Below are positions 1 through 8,765 of a stretch of 64,000 nt of DNA, piece by piece. A model generated the notes under the pieces. The model saw only the letters and a list, made by a program, of their open reading frames with translations. It had not been told where the DNA came from and did no database searches. How positions within the stretch are numbered: position 1 is the first letter of the stretch; every line of letters starts with the position of its first letter. The stretch covers positions 150,918-214,917 of the forward strand of contig JBDWMA010000006.1 in assembly GCA_039972875.1 (NCBI GenBank), written 5' to 3'. This DNA is from Pseudoruegeria sp039972875. GTDB lineage: Bacteria; Pseudomonadota; Alphaproteobacteria; Rhodobacterales; Rhodobacteraceae. Position numbers and translations under genes: made by a program.

Positions 1-1747
1 CGTTCCCAACTTGAACGTTCTTTCCCTCGACAACCGCGTGAACGCCCGATCCGATTTCAGCTTTGAAATTGTATGCTGGCGGAAAAGAGCCCACTTGTGC
101 GGCAGCGCCATCCGCAATGGCCGTTGCAATTGGATGTTCGGAGCCCATTTCCGCCGCTCCGATTAGCCGAAGTATCTGCTGCGCATCCACGCCGTCGACG
201 GGCATGTAATCCGTCAAAACTGGTTTGCCTTCTGTAAGCGTCCCCGTTTTGTCAAAGGCAATATCGGACACTTGCGCCAACTGTTGCAGCGCGTCGCCTT
301 TGCGGAATAACACACCAAGCTCCGCAGCGCGTCCCGTGCCCACCATGATTGAGGTGGGCGTGGCCAACCCCATGGCACACGGGCATGCAATAATCAGGAC
401 AGACACTCCCGCAACGAGGGCTGACGCCAAAGAAGCAGAGGGCGCAAAAACCAACCAAGCCATCACAGTTGCAAAAGCAATCAACAGAACCAAGGGCACA
501 AAGCGTGCTGTTATCCGATCAACCAGACCCTGAATTGGGAGTTTATCCCCTTGAGCCCGCTCTACCATCGCGATGATTTGGGCAAGAACAGTGTCCTTTC
601 CAACAGCTGTTGCACGATAAATGATCCCGCCAGCCCCATTAATTGTACCCGCGATTACCATATCCCCTGTCTCACGTGACACTGGGATTGGTTCGCCTGT
701 GATCATGCTTTCATCCAGATAGCTTTGACCTTCGGTAATCTTTCCATCTACGGCCACCCGATCACCAGGTCTAAGCTGCAACACGTCGCCTATGGCAACA
801 TCTTCAATTGGGACCTCTAAAAAGGTCCCATGGCTCTGTACTCGCGCCGATGCCGGTCGCAATCCAATTAGAGACCTAATCGCAGCACCCGTTTGCCCCT
901 TGGCACGTGCCTCCATCGCGCGTCCCAACAGGATTAAGACGATGATCACTCCAGCGGATTCGAAATAGACGTGGTTACTGTCGTTTGGCAAAAAGCCGGG
1001 AAAAAAAGTTGCCAACGTAGAATATCCAAAGGCCGCCCCCGTCCCCAACGCGACCAAGGAGTTCATATCTGGGTGTCCGCGCATCAGATTTGGAAGGCCC
1101 ACCGCATAGAACCCACGTCCAGGGCCAACAATCAAAAGAGAGATTAGGAAAAATTGTAAGACCCGACTGGTCTGTTGTCCGACGAAAAGATTTACCCAAT
1201 GATGAAACGCTGGAACAAGATGCCCGCCCATTTCGATGACAAACACCGGAAGCACCAAAGCCGTTGCAATCCAAACTTGGCGTAACAAGGTTTTATATAC
1301 CTCAGAAAAACGGTCTGTGTCGTCCGTGACTGTACCGTCTTGCAAGGACGCGGAATAACCGGTGTTTTTTACGACCTGAATTAAATCGTCTACGTCGATC
1401 AATCCTATGACATATTCGATCTGCGCGGTAGAAGTCGCCAAATTCACTTGTGCAGAAACAACCCCTTTAGCCTGCATTAGAGCCTTTTCAAGCTGCGCAA
1501 CACAAGACGCGCAATGCAGCCCCGAAAGGGAAAGCGTCAAGATTTCCTGCCGCGCCGGGTACCCCGCTTTTCTGAGTGCCGCAAGCACTTCACTGGCGTT
1601 TCCACCGCTAATCTGTGCTCTCGAGTTTGCGAGGTTAACGGATGTCTCTTTCACCGCCGCAACGGACAATATGGCCTTTTCCGCGCGTCCAACACAGGCC
1701 CCACACCGCAGACCCTCTAGCTCAAACTGATATGATTCTTGTTTCAT
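1..1747 (-). CDS. copA: Copper-translocating P1B-type ATPase (3' end beyond the window)
   Basis: Exports Cu(I) across the inner membrane using ATP. About 582 residues are visible; the C-terminus runs off the left edge. Two N-terminal heavy-metal-associated domains each carry a CxxC metal site (residues 15-18 and 79-82). Further along are the actuator TGE motif (350-352), the CPC metal-transport motif in the membrane (455-457), the phosphorylated Asp in DKTG (499-502) and the HP motif typical of P1B pumps (538-539). The ATG at 1747 is chosen because it directly precedes the first HMA domain and sits about 30 bp after a CueR-type promoter. The CueR regulator itself is not in the window and may lie beyond the left edge. 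All family-defining residues in the visible part are intact, so the call is firm. Confidence 0.96.
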   Translation of the reverse strand, partial: MKQESYQFELEGLRCGACVGRAEKAILSVAAVKETSVNLANSRAQISGGNASEVLAALRKAGYPARQEILTLSLSGLHCASCVAQLEKALMQAKGVVSAQVNLATSTAQIEYVIGLIDVDDLIQVVKNTGYSASLQDGTVTDDTDRFSEVYKTLLRQVWIATALVLPVFVIEMGGHLVPAFHHWVNLFVGQQTSRVLQFFLISLLIVGPGRGFYAVGLPNLMRGHPDMNSLVALGTGAAFGYSTLATFFPGFLPNDSNHVYFESAGVIIVLILLGRAMEARAKGQTGAAIRSLIGLRPASARVQSHGTFLEVPIEDVAIGDVLQLRPGDRVAVDGKITEGQSYLDESMITGEPIPVSRETGDMVIAGTINGAGGIIYRATAVGKDTVLAQIIAMVERAQGDKLPIQGLVDRITARFVPLVLLIAFATVMAWLVFAPSASLASALVAGVSVLIIACPCAMGLATPTSIMVGTGRAAELGVLFRKGDALQQLAQVSDIAFDKTGTLTEGKPVLTDYMPVDGVDAQQILRLIGAAEMGSEHPIATAIADGAAAQVGSFPPAYNFKAEIGSGVHAVVEGKNVQVGN

Positions 1748-1778
1748 CGAACGTCACATTTCATAAGATTAGACCTTG

Positions 1779-1809
1779 AACTTAATCCTTCCAGTAACTG
1801 GAAGGTCAA
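1779..1809 (-). promoter_or_regulatory. CueR-type promoter/operator of copA
   Basis: Read on the minus strand there is a -35 box TTGACC, a 19-bp spacer and a weak -10 TAAGTT. The spacer region holds a palindrome, CCTTCCAGT-T-ACTGGAAGG on that strand (plus-strand positions 1787-1805). A 19-bp spacer with a CCTTCC/GGAAGG dyad is the known layout of E. coli copA and other promoters that MerR-family CueR activates by twisting the DNA when Cu(I) binds. The layout is seen directly; binding by CueR is inferred. Confidence 0.85.
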
Positions 1810-1982
1810 GCCAATACATTGACCATTGGCCCAACCTGTGACACCACGCCTCAGAGTGCCTTTTGCTTCCGACACGTCATGGAAGAAAGGCAGATCACAA
1901 AGAGGGGCAAGACAGGCTTGTCCCCTTGGGGAAGGCCCGTCAGGATCTAACCCGACATCTGATGCCATAGGAGATACCAATC

Positions 1983-2927
1983 ATGGCCAGCAAATTAGAC
2001 CAACTGCGTAAAATGACCGTTGTTGTTGCCGACACCGGTGACATTGGTGCAGTCGCGGCTTTGAAGCCCGAAGATTGCACCACAAATCCGTCCATTGTTC
2101 TGAAAGCGCTGCAAAGCGATGACTTCGCACAGGCTTTTGCGGACGCAGTTGCAGCAGGCAAAGGCAAGGACAACGCCGTCCTGAGCATTGCCGACGACCT
2201 TACCGTGACTGTTGGTGCAGAACTAAGCAAACTCGTTCCGGGCCGGGTCTCAACCGAAGTTGACGCGCGTCTGTCCTTTGACACGGATAAGTCGATCGCC
2301 AAAGCACGGGCCATCATCGCAGCCTATGAGGCGCGGGGCATTTCCCGTGACCGCATTCTGATTAAATTGGCCGCCACATGGGAAGGCATCGAAGCCGCCC
2401 GTGTGCTGGAACAGGAAAACATCCAGTGCAATCTGACGCTGATCTTTTCTATCGCGCAGGCCATTGCTTGTGCGAACGCCAATGTGTTCCTGATTTCGCC
2501 ATTCGTTGGCCGGATCACGGATTGGTATTCTAAGGCCGAGGGCAAAACTTACGGCTCTGAAGAGGATCCTGGTGTTCTGTCAGTGCGCGGGATTTTCGAT
2601 TACTACAAATCCAATGGCATCGACACCATCGTCATGGGTGCCTCGTTCCGGAATACAGGTCAGATTGAGGCTCTCGCAGGCTGTGATCGACTGACTATTT
2701 CACCGGCGCTATTGCAGGAATTGGACGCGGCGGTTGCTGACTTGCCGCAGAAACTTGACGCAGCAAATACCAGCGGCGTAGCCCCTGTCCCTATGGATGA
2801 AGGTGATTTCCGCTGGGCCATGAATGAGGATCCGATGGCAACAGAAAAGCTGTCCGAAGGGATTCGCAATTTCAACAAAGACACTGAAAAGCTGTATAAG
2901 TTGATTGAGGATGCACTCACAGCTTAG
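1983..2927 (+). CDS. tal: Transaldolase
   Basis: Transfers a dihydroxyacetone unit between sugar phosphates in the non-oxidative pentose phosphate pathway; cytosolic. At 314 residues it matches the TalB-type family. The Schiff-base Lys is K128 in the DRILIKLAATWEG segment, with the conserved Asp at D17 and Asn at N35 in the TTNPS motif. The ATG follows an AGGAGAT ribosome site. It stands alone: copA diverges upstream, and a strong hairpin terminator follows the stop codon, so it is probably a single-gene transcript. Nothing unusual in the sequence. Confidence 0.96.
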   Translation: MASKLDQLRKMTVVVADTGDIGAVAALKPEDCTTNPSIVLKALQSDDFAQAFADAVAAGKGKDNAVLSIADDLTVTVGAELSKLVPGRVSTEVDARLSFDTDKSIAKARAIIAAYEARGISRDRILIKLAATWEGIEAARVLEQENIQCNLTLIFSIAQAIACANANVFLISPFVGRITDWYSKAEGKTYGSEEDPGVLSVRGIFDYYKSNGIDTIVMGASFRNTGQIEALAGCDRLTISPALLQELDAAVADLPQKLDAANTSGVAPVPMDEGDFRWAMNEDPMATEKLSEGIRNFNKDTEKLYKLIEDALTA

Positions 2928-2950
2928 CAGCGCATCTAACATACGAATTG

Positions 2951-2982
2951 GGCGGGATCCTTTGCGGAGGCCCGCCTTTTTT
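2951..2982 (+). terminator. Rho-independent terminator after tal
   Basis: A GGCGGG...CCCGCC stem with a further TCC/GGA pairing inside is followed directly by a run of six T, starting 23 bp after the transaldolase stop codon. Confidence 0.85.
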
Positions 2983-3051
2983 ATTTCAAATTCCGCACGA
3001 ATGCGTCAGGATCTTTGAAACTATTCCATAGCCAAAGAATATGGAGGCCTC

Positions 3052-3912
3052 GTGGATCGCTGGTCAGAACTCAATACTTTTATCACCGTTGTCGAAGAGG
3101 CTGGTTTTGCCCCGGCGGCCAAGCGGTTGGGTGTGGCACCGTCCAGTGTCTCTCGATTGGTCGCCAGCCTTGAGGCGCGATTAGATGTTCGATTAATGAA
3201 CCGGACAACTCGGCGGTTTTCTTTGACCAATGCCGGGGAGCTTTTGTACCTTCAGGGTCGAAAGGCCTTACAACAATTTGAAGAGGCTGAGTCAGAAGCT
3301 AGGGGGATGATACAGTCTCCGGTGGGACTTTTAACAGTGGCGTGTGATGATGCCATGCGCGGATTCTTGATGCCACAGATTGCGAAATTACGCACCGTCG
3401 CCCCGGAGCTATCGATCGATGTGATCCGCAGTCACGGAGAGGCCGCAGACTTGACGATCTCAACTCAAGTGATCGATGGTCAACGCAGCCGCCACATTGC
3501 AGAATTTGGCCTGTGCACATTTGCAGCACCTTCCTATGTTTCAGACAGGCCCGCTTTGAACAGCCCCAACGATCTGAGCAACCACAGCTGTTTGACCCTA
3601 AACCGAGACACCGCTGATCAGTACTGGCAGTTTAAAAGTACATCCGGAACGGATGAACCTTTCCATATCCGGGGCATGTTCAGAGCTGAAACGCAGTGCA
3701 CCCTAAGAGACGCGGCACTTATCGGCATGGGGATTGCCCAAGCGCCAAAATATGCAATCCTCGAAGATCTAGCAGCAGGGCGCTTGGTTGAGGTCCTGAC
3801 AGATTTCACCGGCGCAAAACGGTACCCCATTTTCGCCTGCTATCCGTCCGCCACACAAACACCACTAAAAACCCGTGTCATGATGGATGTATTAAGTGAA
3901 GCCTTCCTGTAA
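3052..3912 (+). CDS. LysR-family transcriptional regulator
   Basis: A 286-residue DNA-binding regulator. The N-terminal winged helix-turn-helix spans about residues 1-60 (GFAPAAKRLGVAPSSVSRLV carries the recognition helix) and the rest is the periplasmic-binding-protein-like effector domain. It resembles the YhjC/DsdC-like branch often found as solitary regulators. The GTG start at 3052 is preceded by GGAGG four bases earlier. No catabolic or transport gene sits beside it: tal lies upstream behind a terminator and a convergent RNA methyltransferase lies downstream, so its target cannot be read from context. Confidence 0.9.
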   Translation: MDRWSELNTFITVVEEAGFAPAAKRLGVAPSSVSRLVASLEARLDVRLMNRTTRRFSLTNAGELLYLQGRKALQQFEEAESEARGMIQSPVGLLTVACDDAMRGFLMPQIAKLRTVAPELSIDVIRSHGEAADLTISTQVIDGQRSRHIAEFGLCTFAAPSYVSDRPALNSPNDLSNHSCLTLNRDTADQYWQFKSTSGTDEPFHIRGMFRAETQCTLRDAALIGMGIAQAPKYAILEDLAAGRLVEVLTDFTGAKRYPIFACYPSATQTPLKTRVMMDVLSEAFL

Positions 3913-4117
3913 TCGCACTCTGGAAGGCCATCAGTTTTTCGGGCATCTGACATTTGAGATAATGCCAATGTTCGCTCAGAATCTGCCCCGGTATAAACCA
4001 GTCACCGAGTGTGCCAACGGGCCCGCTATCAGCTTTACGGGGATAGGCAGGGATCACCACGGGTCCTGCTCATGATTAATTGCATAACCCTGATGACGAG
4101 CCGTTATCGTGAGGCGT

Positions 4118-5233
4118 TTAAGGCAAGCGTGCTGTTTTGAACAAATTCACCTTAAGCCCCCCATGGGGGATAGACGGGCCCAGCGGTAAGAACGGCAACC
4201 CCGTGGATTTGGCCAGCCCGGCGTCACTGGTAATCATCCCAACTTTCCAGCCGGAAAACTCGGCCAAAACACGTTGGCCAAAGGTTCCATACAAGCCAAA
4301 CAACAACTTTCGGTTCCCAATACGTGCGCCATAAGGCGGATTTACCATGATAAGACCGGGGGGGCCTTCAGGGCGTTTTAAATCGCTGATCGGTTGGGTG
4401 TTGAACACAGTCGCATCCCCGACCCCCGCCCTTTCTGCATTGGCCGAGGCCATACCAATCACACCCTGATTTCGGTCATAACCGTAGAATTTTTGATCTG
4501 GTTGTCGGATGCTGACCCCAGCCTTTAACGTCGCCCATTTATTCGCATCAAAACTCGCAAGTTTTTCAAATGCAAAATTCCGTGCCCGTCCAGGATATAA
4601 ACCAGCAGCCCATTCCGCGGCCTCTATTACAAAAGTACCAGATCCACACATCGGATCGACCACAGTCTGCGTGCCATCATAGCCGCAATCTCGCAAGAAT
4701 AGAGCCGCAAGCGTTTCACGCATTGGCGCTTTACCCACGGCTTCTTTATGACCACGTTTATGAAGGGATTCACCAGATGTATCGACACTAAAAGTGCAAA
4801 GGTCATCCTCAATGCGCGCCTTTAAAACAACCTCAGCCTCGGTCGACAGAGTTACGCCAAGCTCTTCTGTTAGAGCCTTTTCAATCCGCTGAGACGCCGC
4901 TTTGGCGTGGTAGATTTTTGATTTACGGCATGTGACTTCAACTTTGACGGCAACATCTGGCCGTAGGGTTTGCGCCCACGGAAATTTACGCGACCGTTTA
5001 TCAAGCTGCGCCAAATGAAAAACACGAAATGATCCAATCCGAGCCAGAACCCGTCCCGCGCCACGTAGTTGCAGGTTCGCCCGCCAAACCTCTGACCAAT
5101 CACCCTGAATGGTCACACCACCTGGCGTTACAACTGGTGTGTCAAAGCCCATCTCTTGAGCCTCGGCGCATAAAACGGCCTCTTGCCCCGGAGAGGCCAC
5201 CAAAAAGATCTCAAAGCTATCTGTATTTTCCAT
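4118..5233 (-). CDS. THUMP-domain class I SAM-dependent RNA methyltransferase (RlmL/YcbY-like)
   Basis: Predicted to methylate a guanine N2 in rRNA, by analogy with the N-terminal part of E. coli RlmL (m2G2445 of 23S rRNA). The N-terminal third resembles a ferredoxin-like plus THUMP RNA-binding unit. The methyltransferase domain shows the SAM-binding motif DPMCGSGTFVIEAA and the catalytic NPPYGARIG motif typical of exocyclic amino methylation. At 371 residues it lacks the second (RlmK-like) methyltransferase domain of enterobacterial RlmL, the usual alphaproteobacterial form. The exact target base is inference. It is transcribed alone, convergent with the LysR gene. Confidence 0.88.
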   Translation of the reverse strand: MENTDSFEIFLVASPGQEAVLCAEAQEMGFDTPVVTPGGVTIQGDWSEVWRANLQLRGAGRVLARIGSFRVFHLAQLDKRSRKFPWAQTLRPDVAVKVEVTCRKSKIYHAKAASQRIEKALTEELGVTLSTEAEVVLKARIEDDLCTFSVDTSGESLHKRGHKEAVGKAPMRETLAALFLRDCGYDGTQTVVDPMCGSGTFVIEAAEWAAGLYPGRARNFAFEKLASFDANKWATLKAGVSIRQPDQKFYGYDRNQGVIGMASANAERAGVGDATVFNTQPISDLKRPEGPPGLIMVNPPYGARIGNRKLLFGLYGTFGQRVLAEFSGWKVGMITSDAGLAKSTGLPFLPLGPSIPHGGLKVNLFKTARLP

Positions 5234-5477
5234 GAGGCCTGCATAGACAAGAATACCAACAACAGCGACCCGTTAATTCAGCTCAAATCTGGTACTCGCG
5301 TCAATTTGCGCCGCTGTTTTCAACGCTGGGCGGTTGATTGAAGGATAACTTTTGGGTAAGCCCTGCGTGAACGCCGCCCCAAAAGACATGTGCGCGGTAT
5401 CGTCAATGACACCGTCTAGCTATGGCCTGACCATGGCGGACCCACTTATTTCTGAGAACTTTGAAAGGTTGTGGAAC

Positions 5478-7700
5478 ATGGCAGATAAAGACACCGCTAA
5501 CATATTGTATACCATTGTAGACGAAGCGCCCCAGCTGGCAAGCGCCTCATTGCTACCAATCATTCGCAGTTTTGCGGATGCCGCTGGCATCACGGTTGGC
5601 ACCAAGGATATTTCGGTTGCAGGGCGTGTGCTGTCCACATTTCCGGAGTACCTTAACGAAGATCAACGCATCTCTGATGATCTGGCCGAACTGGGGCAAT
5701 TGGTCAAAACGGCAGACGCAAATGTCATTAAGTTGCCAAATATCTCTGCTTCTGTTCCTCAGTTGACGGCTGCGATTGCAGAATTACAGGACAAAGGCTT
5801 TGCTGTTCCTGACTATCCGGAAGATCCGTCAACAGACAAAGAAAAAGATGTCCGCGCCCGGTATGATGCCATTAAGGGCTCTGCTGTGAATCCGGTTCTG
5901 CGTGAAGGCAACTCTGATCGCCGTTCTGCACGTGCCGTTAAGAACTTTGCGCAAAAGAACCCACATTCTATGGGGGTCTGGTCTGCTGACAGCAAAACCA
6001 AAGTCTCTTCAATGCCTGGCAATGATTTCTATGCGAATGAAAAAGCTGCAACCATCACAGCTGCGCAGGCTGGGAATGCAAAGATTGAATTTGTGGCCAC
6101 AGATGGATCAACAACCGTTCTGAAAGACGGCTGGCCTCTCGAAGAAGGCACAGTTGCTGACGCGACCTTTATGTCCGTCAAAGCCCTGTCTGACTTTATT
6201 GCAGACGCAATCGAAGACACCAAAGCCGACGGCACAATGTTCTCGCTGCACATGAAAGCGACAATGATGAAGGTCTCTGACCCAATCATCTTTGGTTACG
6301 CGGTCAAAGCATGGCTTGCGCCAATCTTTGATAAATATGGCGATGCGTTGAACGCTGCTGGCGTGAATGTGAACTCTGGCATGGGTGACGTTCTGGATCG
6401 GATTTCAACTCTCTCGAACGCTGCCGAAATTCAGGCAGACATCGACGCTCTGACAGCAACTCGCCCGGCCATGTACATGGTTGATAGCGACAAAGGCATC
6501 ACCAACTTGCACGTTCCGTCTGACGTGATCATCGATGCCTCTATGCCCGCCGTAATCCGCGCTGGTGGCAAAGGTTGGGACGCAGCAGGCAACAAGGGCG
6601 ACACTAACTGTGTGATCCCTGATAATTGCTATGCGTCGATCTATGATGAGAGCATCAACTTTTTCAAAGCCAATGGCGCGCTGGATGTGACAACCGCTGG
6701 CTCTGTTGCCAACGTTGGTTTGATGGCCCAAAAAGCCGAAGAATACGGCTCTCACCCAACCACATTCGAAGCCCCTGCCGATGGTGCGATCCGCGTTGTT
6801 CTGGCCAATGGCGACGTTCTGCACAACCATGACGTCGAAGCGGGCGACATTTGGCGTGCCTGCACCGTGAAAAAGGCCCCGATCCTGAACTGGATCGAAT
6901 TGGCGGTGGATCGTCAGCGTTTGACCGGATCTGAGTCGATTTTCTGGTTAGATGCCAACCGTGGGCATGACGCAGAACTTATCAAATATGTGACGCCTGC
7001 GCTCGAAGCAGCTGGCGTTGCCGATAAATTCCAAATCATGGCCCCACGCGAAGCAACTCGCGCGTCACTTGAGACGATTACAGCTGGGAACGATAGCATT
7101 GCCATCACAGGCAACGTTCTGCGTGACTATCTTACGGACCTGTTCCCAATCTTGGAACTGGGCACATCTGCAAAAATGCTTTCGATTGTGAAATTGATGC
7201 AAGGTGGTGGCTTGTTTGAAACTGGTGCGGGTGGTTCTGCACCGAAACACGTTCAACAACTGGTCGAAGAAAACCACCTGCGTTGGGACTCCATGGGTGA
7301 ATTCTGTGCCCTCGGTGAGAGCCTGAACTTCCTTGCGGACACTCAAGGCATCGCCAAGGCTGGTGTACTAGGTGTAGCTGCCGAAGCCGCAACACAGGGT
7401 ATTCTGGATGATAACCGGTCGCCGAGCCGCAAAGTTGGCCAACCAGACAACCGCGACAGCCACTATTGGTTCGCGCGCTATTGGGCCGAAGCCTTAGCAG
7501 CGCAATCAACAGACGCGGATCTGGCAGCTCATTTTGCCCCAATCGCGGCTGATCTTCGCAGCAACGAAAAGGCCATCTTGGCTGAACTCGCGACTGTACA
7601 AGGCAAAGCTGTTGATTTGGGCGGATATTTTTTAACAGACCCAACAAAAGCCGCTGCGGTCATGCGTCCAAGTGCGACACTGAACGGTATCATCGGCTAA
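5478..7700 (+). CDS. icd: Monomeric NADP-dependent isocitrate dehydrogenase
   Basis: Oxidatively decarboxylates isocitrate to 2-oxoglutarate with NADP in the TCA cycle. This is the large monomeric type (IDH-II), unrelated in length to the 400-residue dimeric enzyme. The frame is open from 5352, but the ATG at 5478 gives a 740-residue protein, the usual family length, and its N-terminus (MADKDTANILYTIVDEAP) matches the family start; the upstream 42 codons look non-coding. Family hallmarks include the SRKVGQPDNRDSHYWFARYW segment near the C-terminus and GMGDVLDRI. A strong terminator follows, so it is monocistronic. Confidence 0.95.
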   Translation: MADKDTANILYTIVDEAPQLASASLLPIIRSFADAAGITVGTKDISVAGRVLSTFPEYLNEDQRISDDLAELGQLVKTADANVIKLPNISASVPQLTAAIAELQDKGFAVPDYPEDPSTDKEKDVRARYDAIKGSAVNPVLREGNSDRRSARAVKNFAQKNPHSMGVWSADSKTKVSSMPGNDFYANEKAATITAAQAGNAKIEFVATDGSTTVLKDGWPLEEGTVADATFMSVKALSDFIADAIEDTKADGTMFSLHMKATMMKVSDPIIFGYAVKAWLAPIFDKYGDALNAAGVNVNSGMGDVLDRISTLSNAAEIQADIDALTATRPAMYMVDSDKGITNLHVPSDVIIDASMPAVIRAGGKGWDAAGNKGDTNCVIPDNCYASIYDESINFFKANGALDVTTAGSVANVGLMAQKAEEYGSHPTTFEAPADGAIRVVLANGDVLHNHDVEAGDIWRACTVKKAPILNWIELAVDRQRLTGSESIFWLDANRGHDAELIKYVTPALEAAGVADKFQIMAPREATRASLETITAGNDSIAITGNVLRDYLTDLFPILELGTSAKMLSIVKLMQGGGLFETGAGGSAPKHVQQLVEENHLRWDSMGEFCALGESLNFLADTQGIAKAGVLGVAAEAATQGILDDNRSPSRKVGQPDNRDSHYWFARYWAEALAAQSTDADLAAHFAPIAADLRSNEKAILAELATVQGKAVDLGGYFLTDPTKAAAVMRPSATLNGIIG

Positions 7701-7721
7701 ATGGACTGATACAAAGCTATA

Positions 7722-7752
7722 GAAACGCCCGGACATGCTCCGGGCGTTTTTG
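7722..7752 (+). terminator. Rho-independent terminator after icd
   Basis: A perfect 11-bp stem, AAACGCCCGGA with TCCGGGCGTTT, closes a short loop and runs into T residues 21 bp after the icd stop. The A-rich left arm lets it also act for the convergent SRPBCC gene. Confidence 0.9.
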
Positions 7753-7765
7753 TTTGGGCTGCTCC

Positions 7766-8263
7766 TTAGGAATTTTGCAACTCTTCCAGAAGTGTGGCAA
7801 GCAGATCCATACCCGATCCCCAACCTTTGTTTAGGCCTTCCATAGCGGCCTTAAACGTCTCTAATTCAGCGATTGTTGCCTCATGAGGTACCCATTGCAA
7901 TGTCACCTTGGTTTGATCACCGCTGTCCTCAAAGATGACGGTTGTCAGCAGAACCCGAGGCCAATTTTCCATCATCGGGTTGGTAATGATGTTGAATTTG
8001 GCATCCGCCATGGAATGATGCCAGACGAGTTTAACCTCTGGGATTACCTCTTTGAAATCCATTCTCTCAAAGCTAGATTTACCACCCCATGCCATTTCAT
8101 TGTGCCATGAGCCTCCCGGCGTAACGTCCAGTTTGTGGATTGTTGTATCGACTCCAGGACCATACCATTTCGCCAAAAGCTCAGCCTCGGTCCATGTACG
8201 CCATACAAGTGCGCGTGGAGCGTCAAAAATTCGTTCAAATTCGTAAACAGGTAATTTCGCCAT
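7766..8263 (-). CDS. SRPBCC/AHSA1-domain protein
   Basis: A 165-residue single-domain protein of the START/Bet v1-like fold (activator of Hsp90 ATPase homologue 1-like). The N-terminal FERIFDAPRALVWRTWTEAE and the WYGPG segment are the family signature. Such proteins bind small hydrophobic ligands; the substrate is unknown. It begins 10 bp after the stop of an ArsR regulator, a very common bacterial pairing in which the ArsR protein controls the SRPBCC gene. Co-transcription is inferred from spacing. Confidence 0.88.
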   Translation of the reverse strand: MAKLPVYEFERIFDAPRALVWRTWTEAELLAKWYGPGVDTTIHKLDVTPGGSWHNEMAWGGKSSFERMDFKEVIPEVKLVWHHSMADAKFNIITNPMMENWPRVLLTTVIFEDSGDQTKVTLQWVPHEATIAELETFKAAMEGLNKGWGSGMDLLATLLEELQNS

Positions 8264-8273
8264 CTCTACTTTC

Positions 8274-8618
8274 CTATTCGTTCTTTAGGTCATTCAAAAC
8301 GTCGTCCAATTGATCAAAGCTGCTTGTCCAGAACCTTTGAAACTCCACCAAATAGTTGACCGCTTCTTTCATTGGCACCGCTTTTAGACGGGCGGGCCTA
8401 CGTTGTTTATCAATTGCGCGTTCGACCAATCCTGCGCGTTCAAGCACCTTGAGGTGTTTGGATACGGCAGGCTGGCTGATCTCAAAGGGCTGCGCGATGT
8501 CATTGACGGAGGCCTCCCCCTTTGCCAATCGACTAAGAATTGCGCGCCGGGTTGGATCCGCCAACGCAGAAAAAACAGCATCAAGGTTCGGATTATCTAT
8601 ATAACCAATTTGTTCCAT
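8274..8618 (-). CDS. ArsR-family winged-helix regulator
   Basis: A repressor-type DNA-binding protein of about 114 residues. The core ALADPTRRAILSRLAKGE and the recognition helix ISQPAVSKHLKVLERAGLV are diagnostic of ArsR/SdpR proteins. No metal-binding CxC site is seen, so it is not a classical arsenic sensor. The frame is open further upstream, but the ATG at 8618 (MEQIGYIDNPN) is preferred: a TTGACA at 8653-8648 on this strand places transcription start close to it, there is no ribosome site, and an inverted repeat overlaps it, which suggests a leaderless self-regulated message. The ATG two codons upstream (8624) is the alternative. It is followed at once by the SRPBCC gene. Confidence 0.85.
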   Translation of the reverse strand: MEQIGYIDNPNLDAVFSALADPTRRAILSRLAKGEASVNDIAQPFEISQPAVSKHLKVLERAGLVERAIDKQRRPARLKAVPMKEAVNYLVEFQRFWTSSFDQLDDVLNDLKNE

Positions 8619-8632
8619 AACCATATAGTTAT
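8617..8632. promoter_or_regulatory. Candidate ArsR operator at the arsR start codon
   Basis: The inverted repeat ATAAC-CATATA-GTTAT overlaps both candidate start codons of the ArsR gene and the place where its -10 box must fall. ArsR proteins typically bind such AT-rich dyads in their own promoters; binding here is inferred. Confidence 0.5.
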
Positions 8633-8698
8633 ATGATTCGTTTTCTGTGTCAAGCTGGCCTACTCTGATACATGCCAATTAGCACAGGGTTCATAATC

Positions 8699-8726
8699 AA
8701 AAAGGGAACGCAGTATCCTGCGTCCC
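8699..8726 (-). terminator. Terminator after katG
   Basis: A hairpin with ACGCAG/CTGCGT core extended by GGG/CCC lies 40 bp past the katG stop; on the minus strand it ends in a run of five T. Confidence 0.75.
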
Positions 8727-8765
8727 CTATCGTAACCCTAATATTCGTATGTCTCGTAGTCGCTA

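Noticed and set aside
1744..1980. 78-codon minus-strand frame upstream of copA
   Set aside because: It covers the CueR-type promoter and reads as low-likelihood sequence; better explained as non-coding control region.
3878..4060. 60-codon minus-strand frame between the LysR and RNA methyltransferase genes
   Set aside because: It overlaps the end of the LysR gene, lacks a clear ribosome site and matches no family I recognise. The translation looks somewhat protein-like, so a gene remnant cannot be excluded, but support is too thin.
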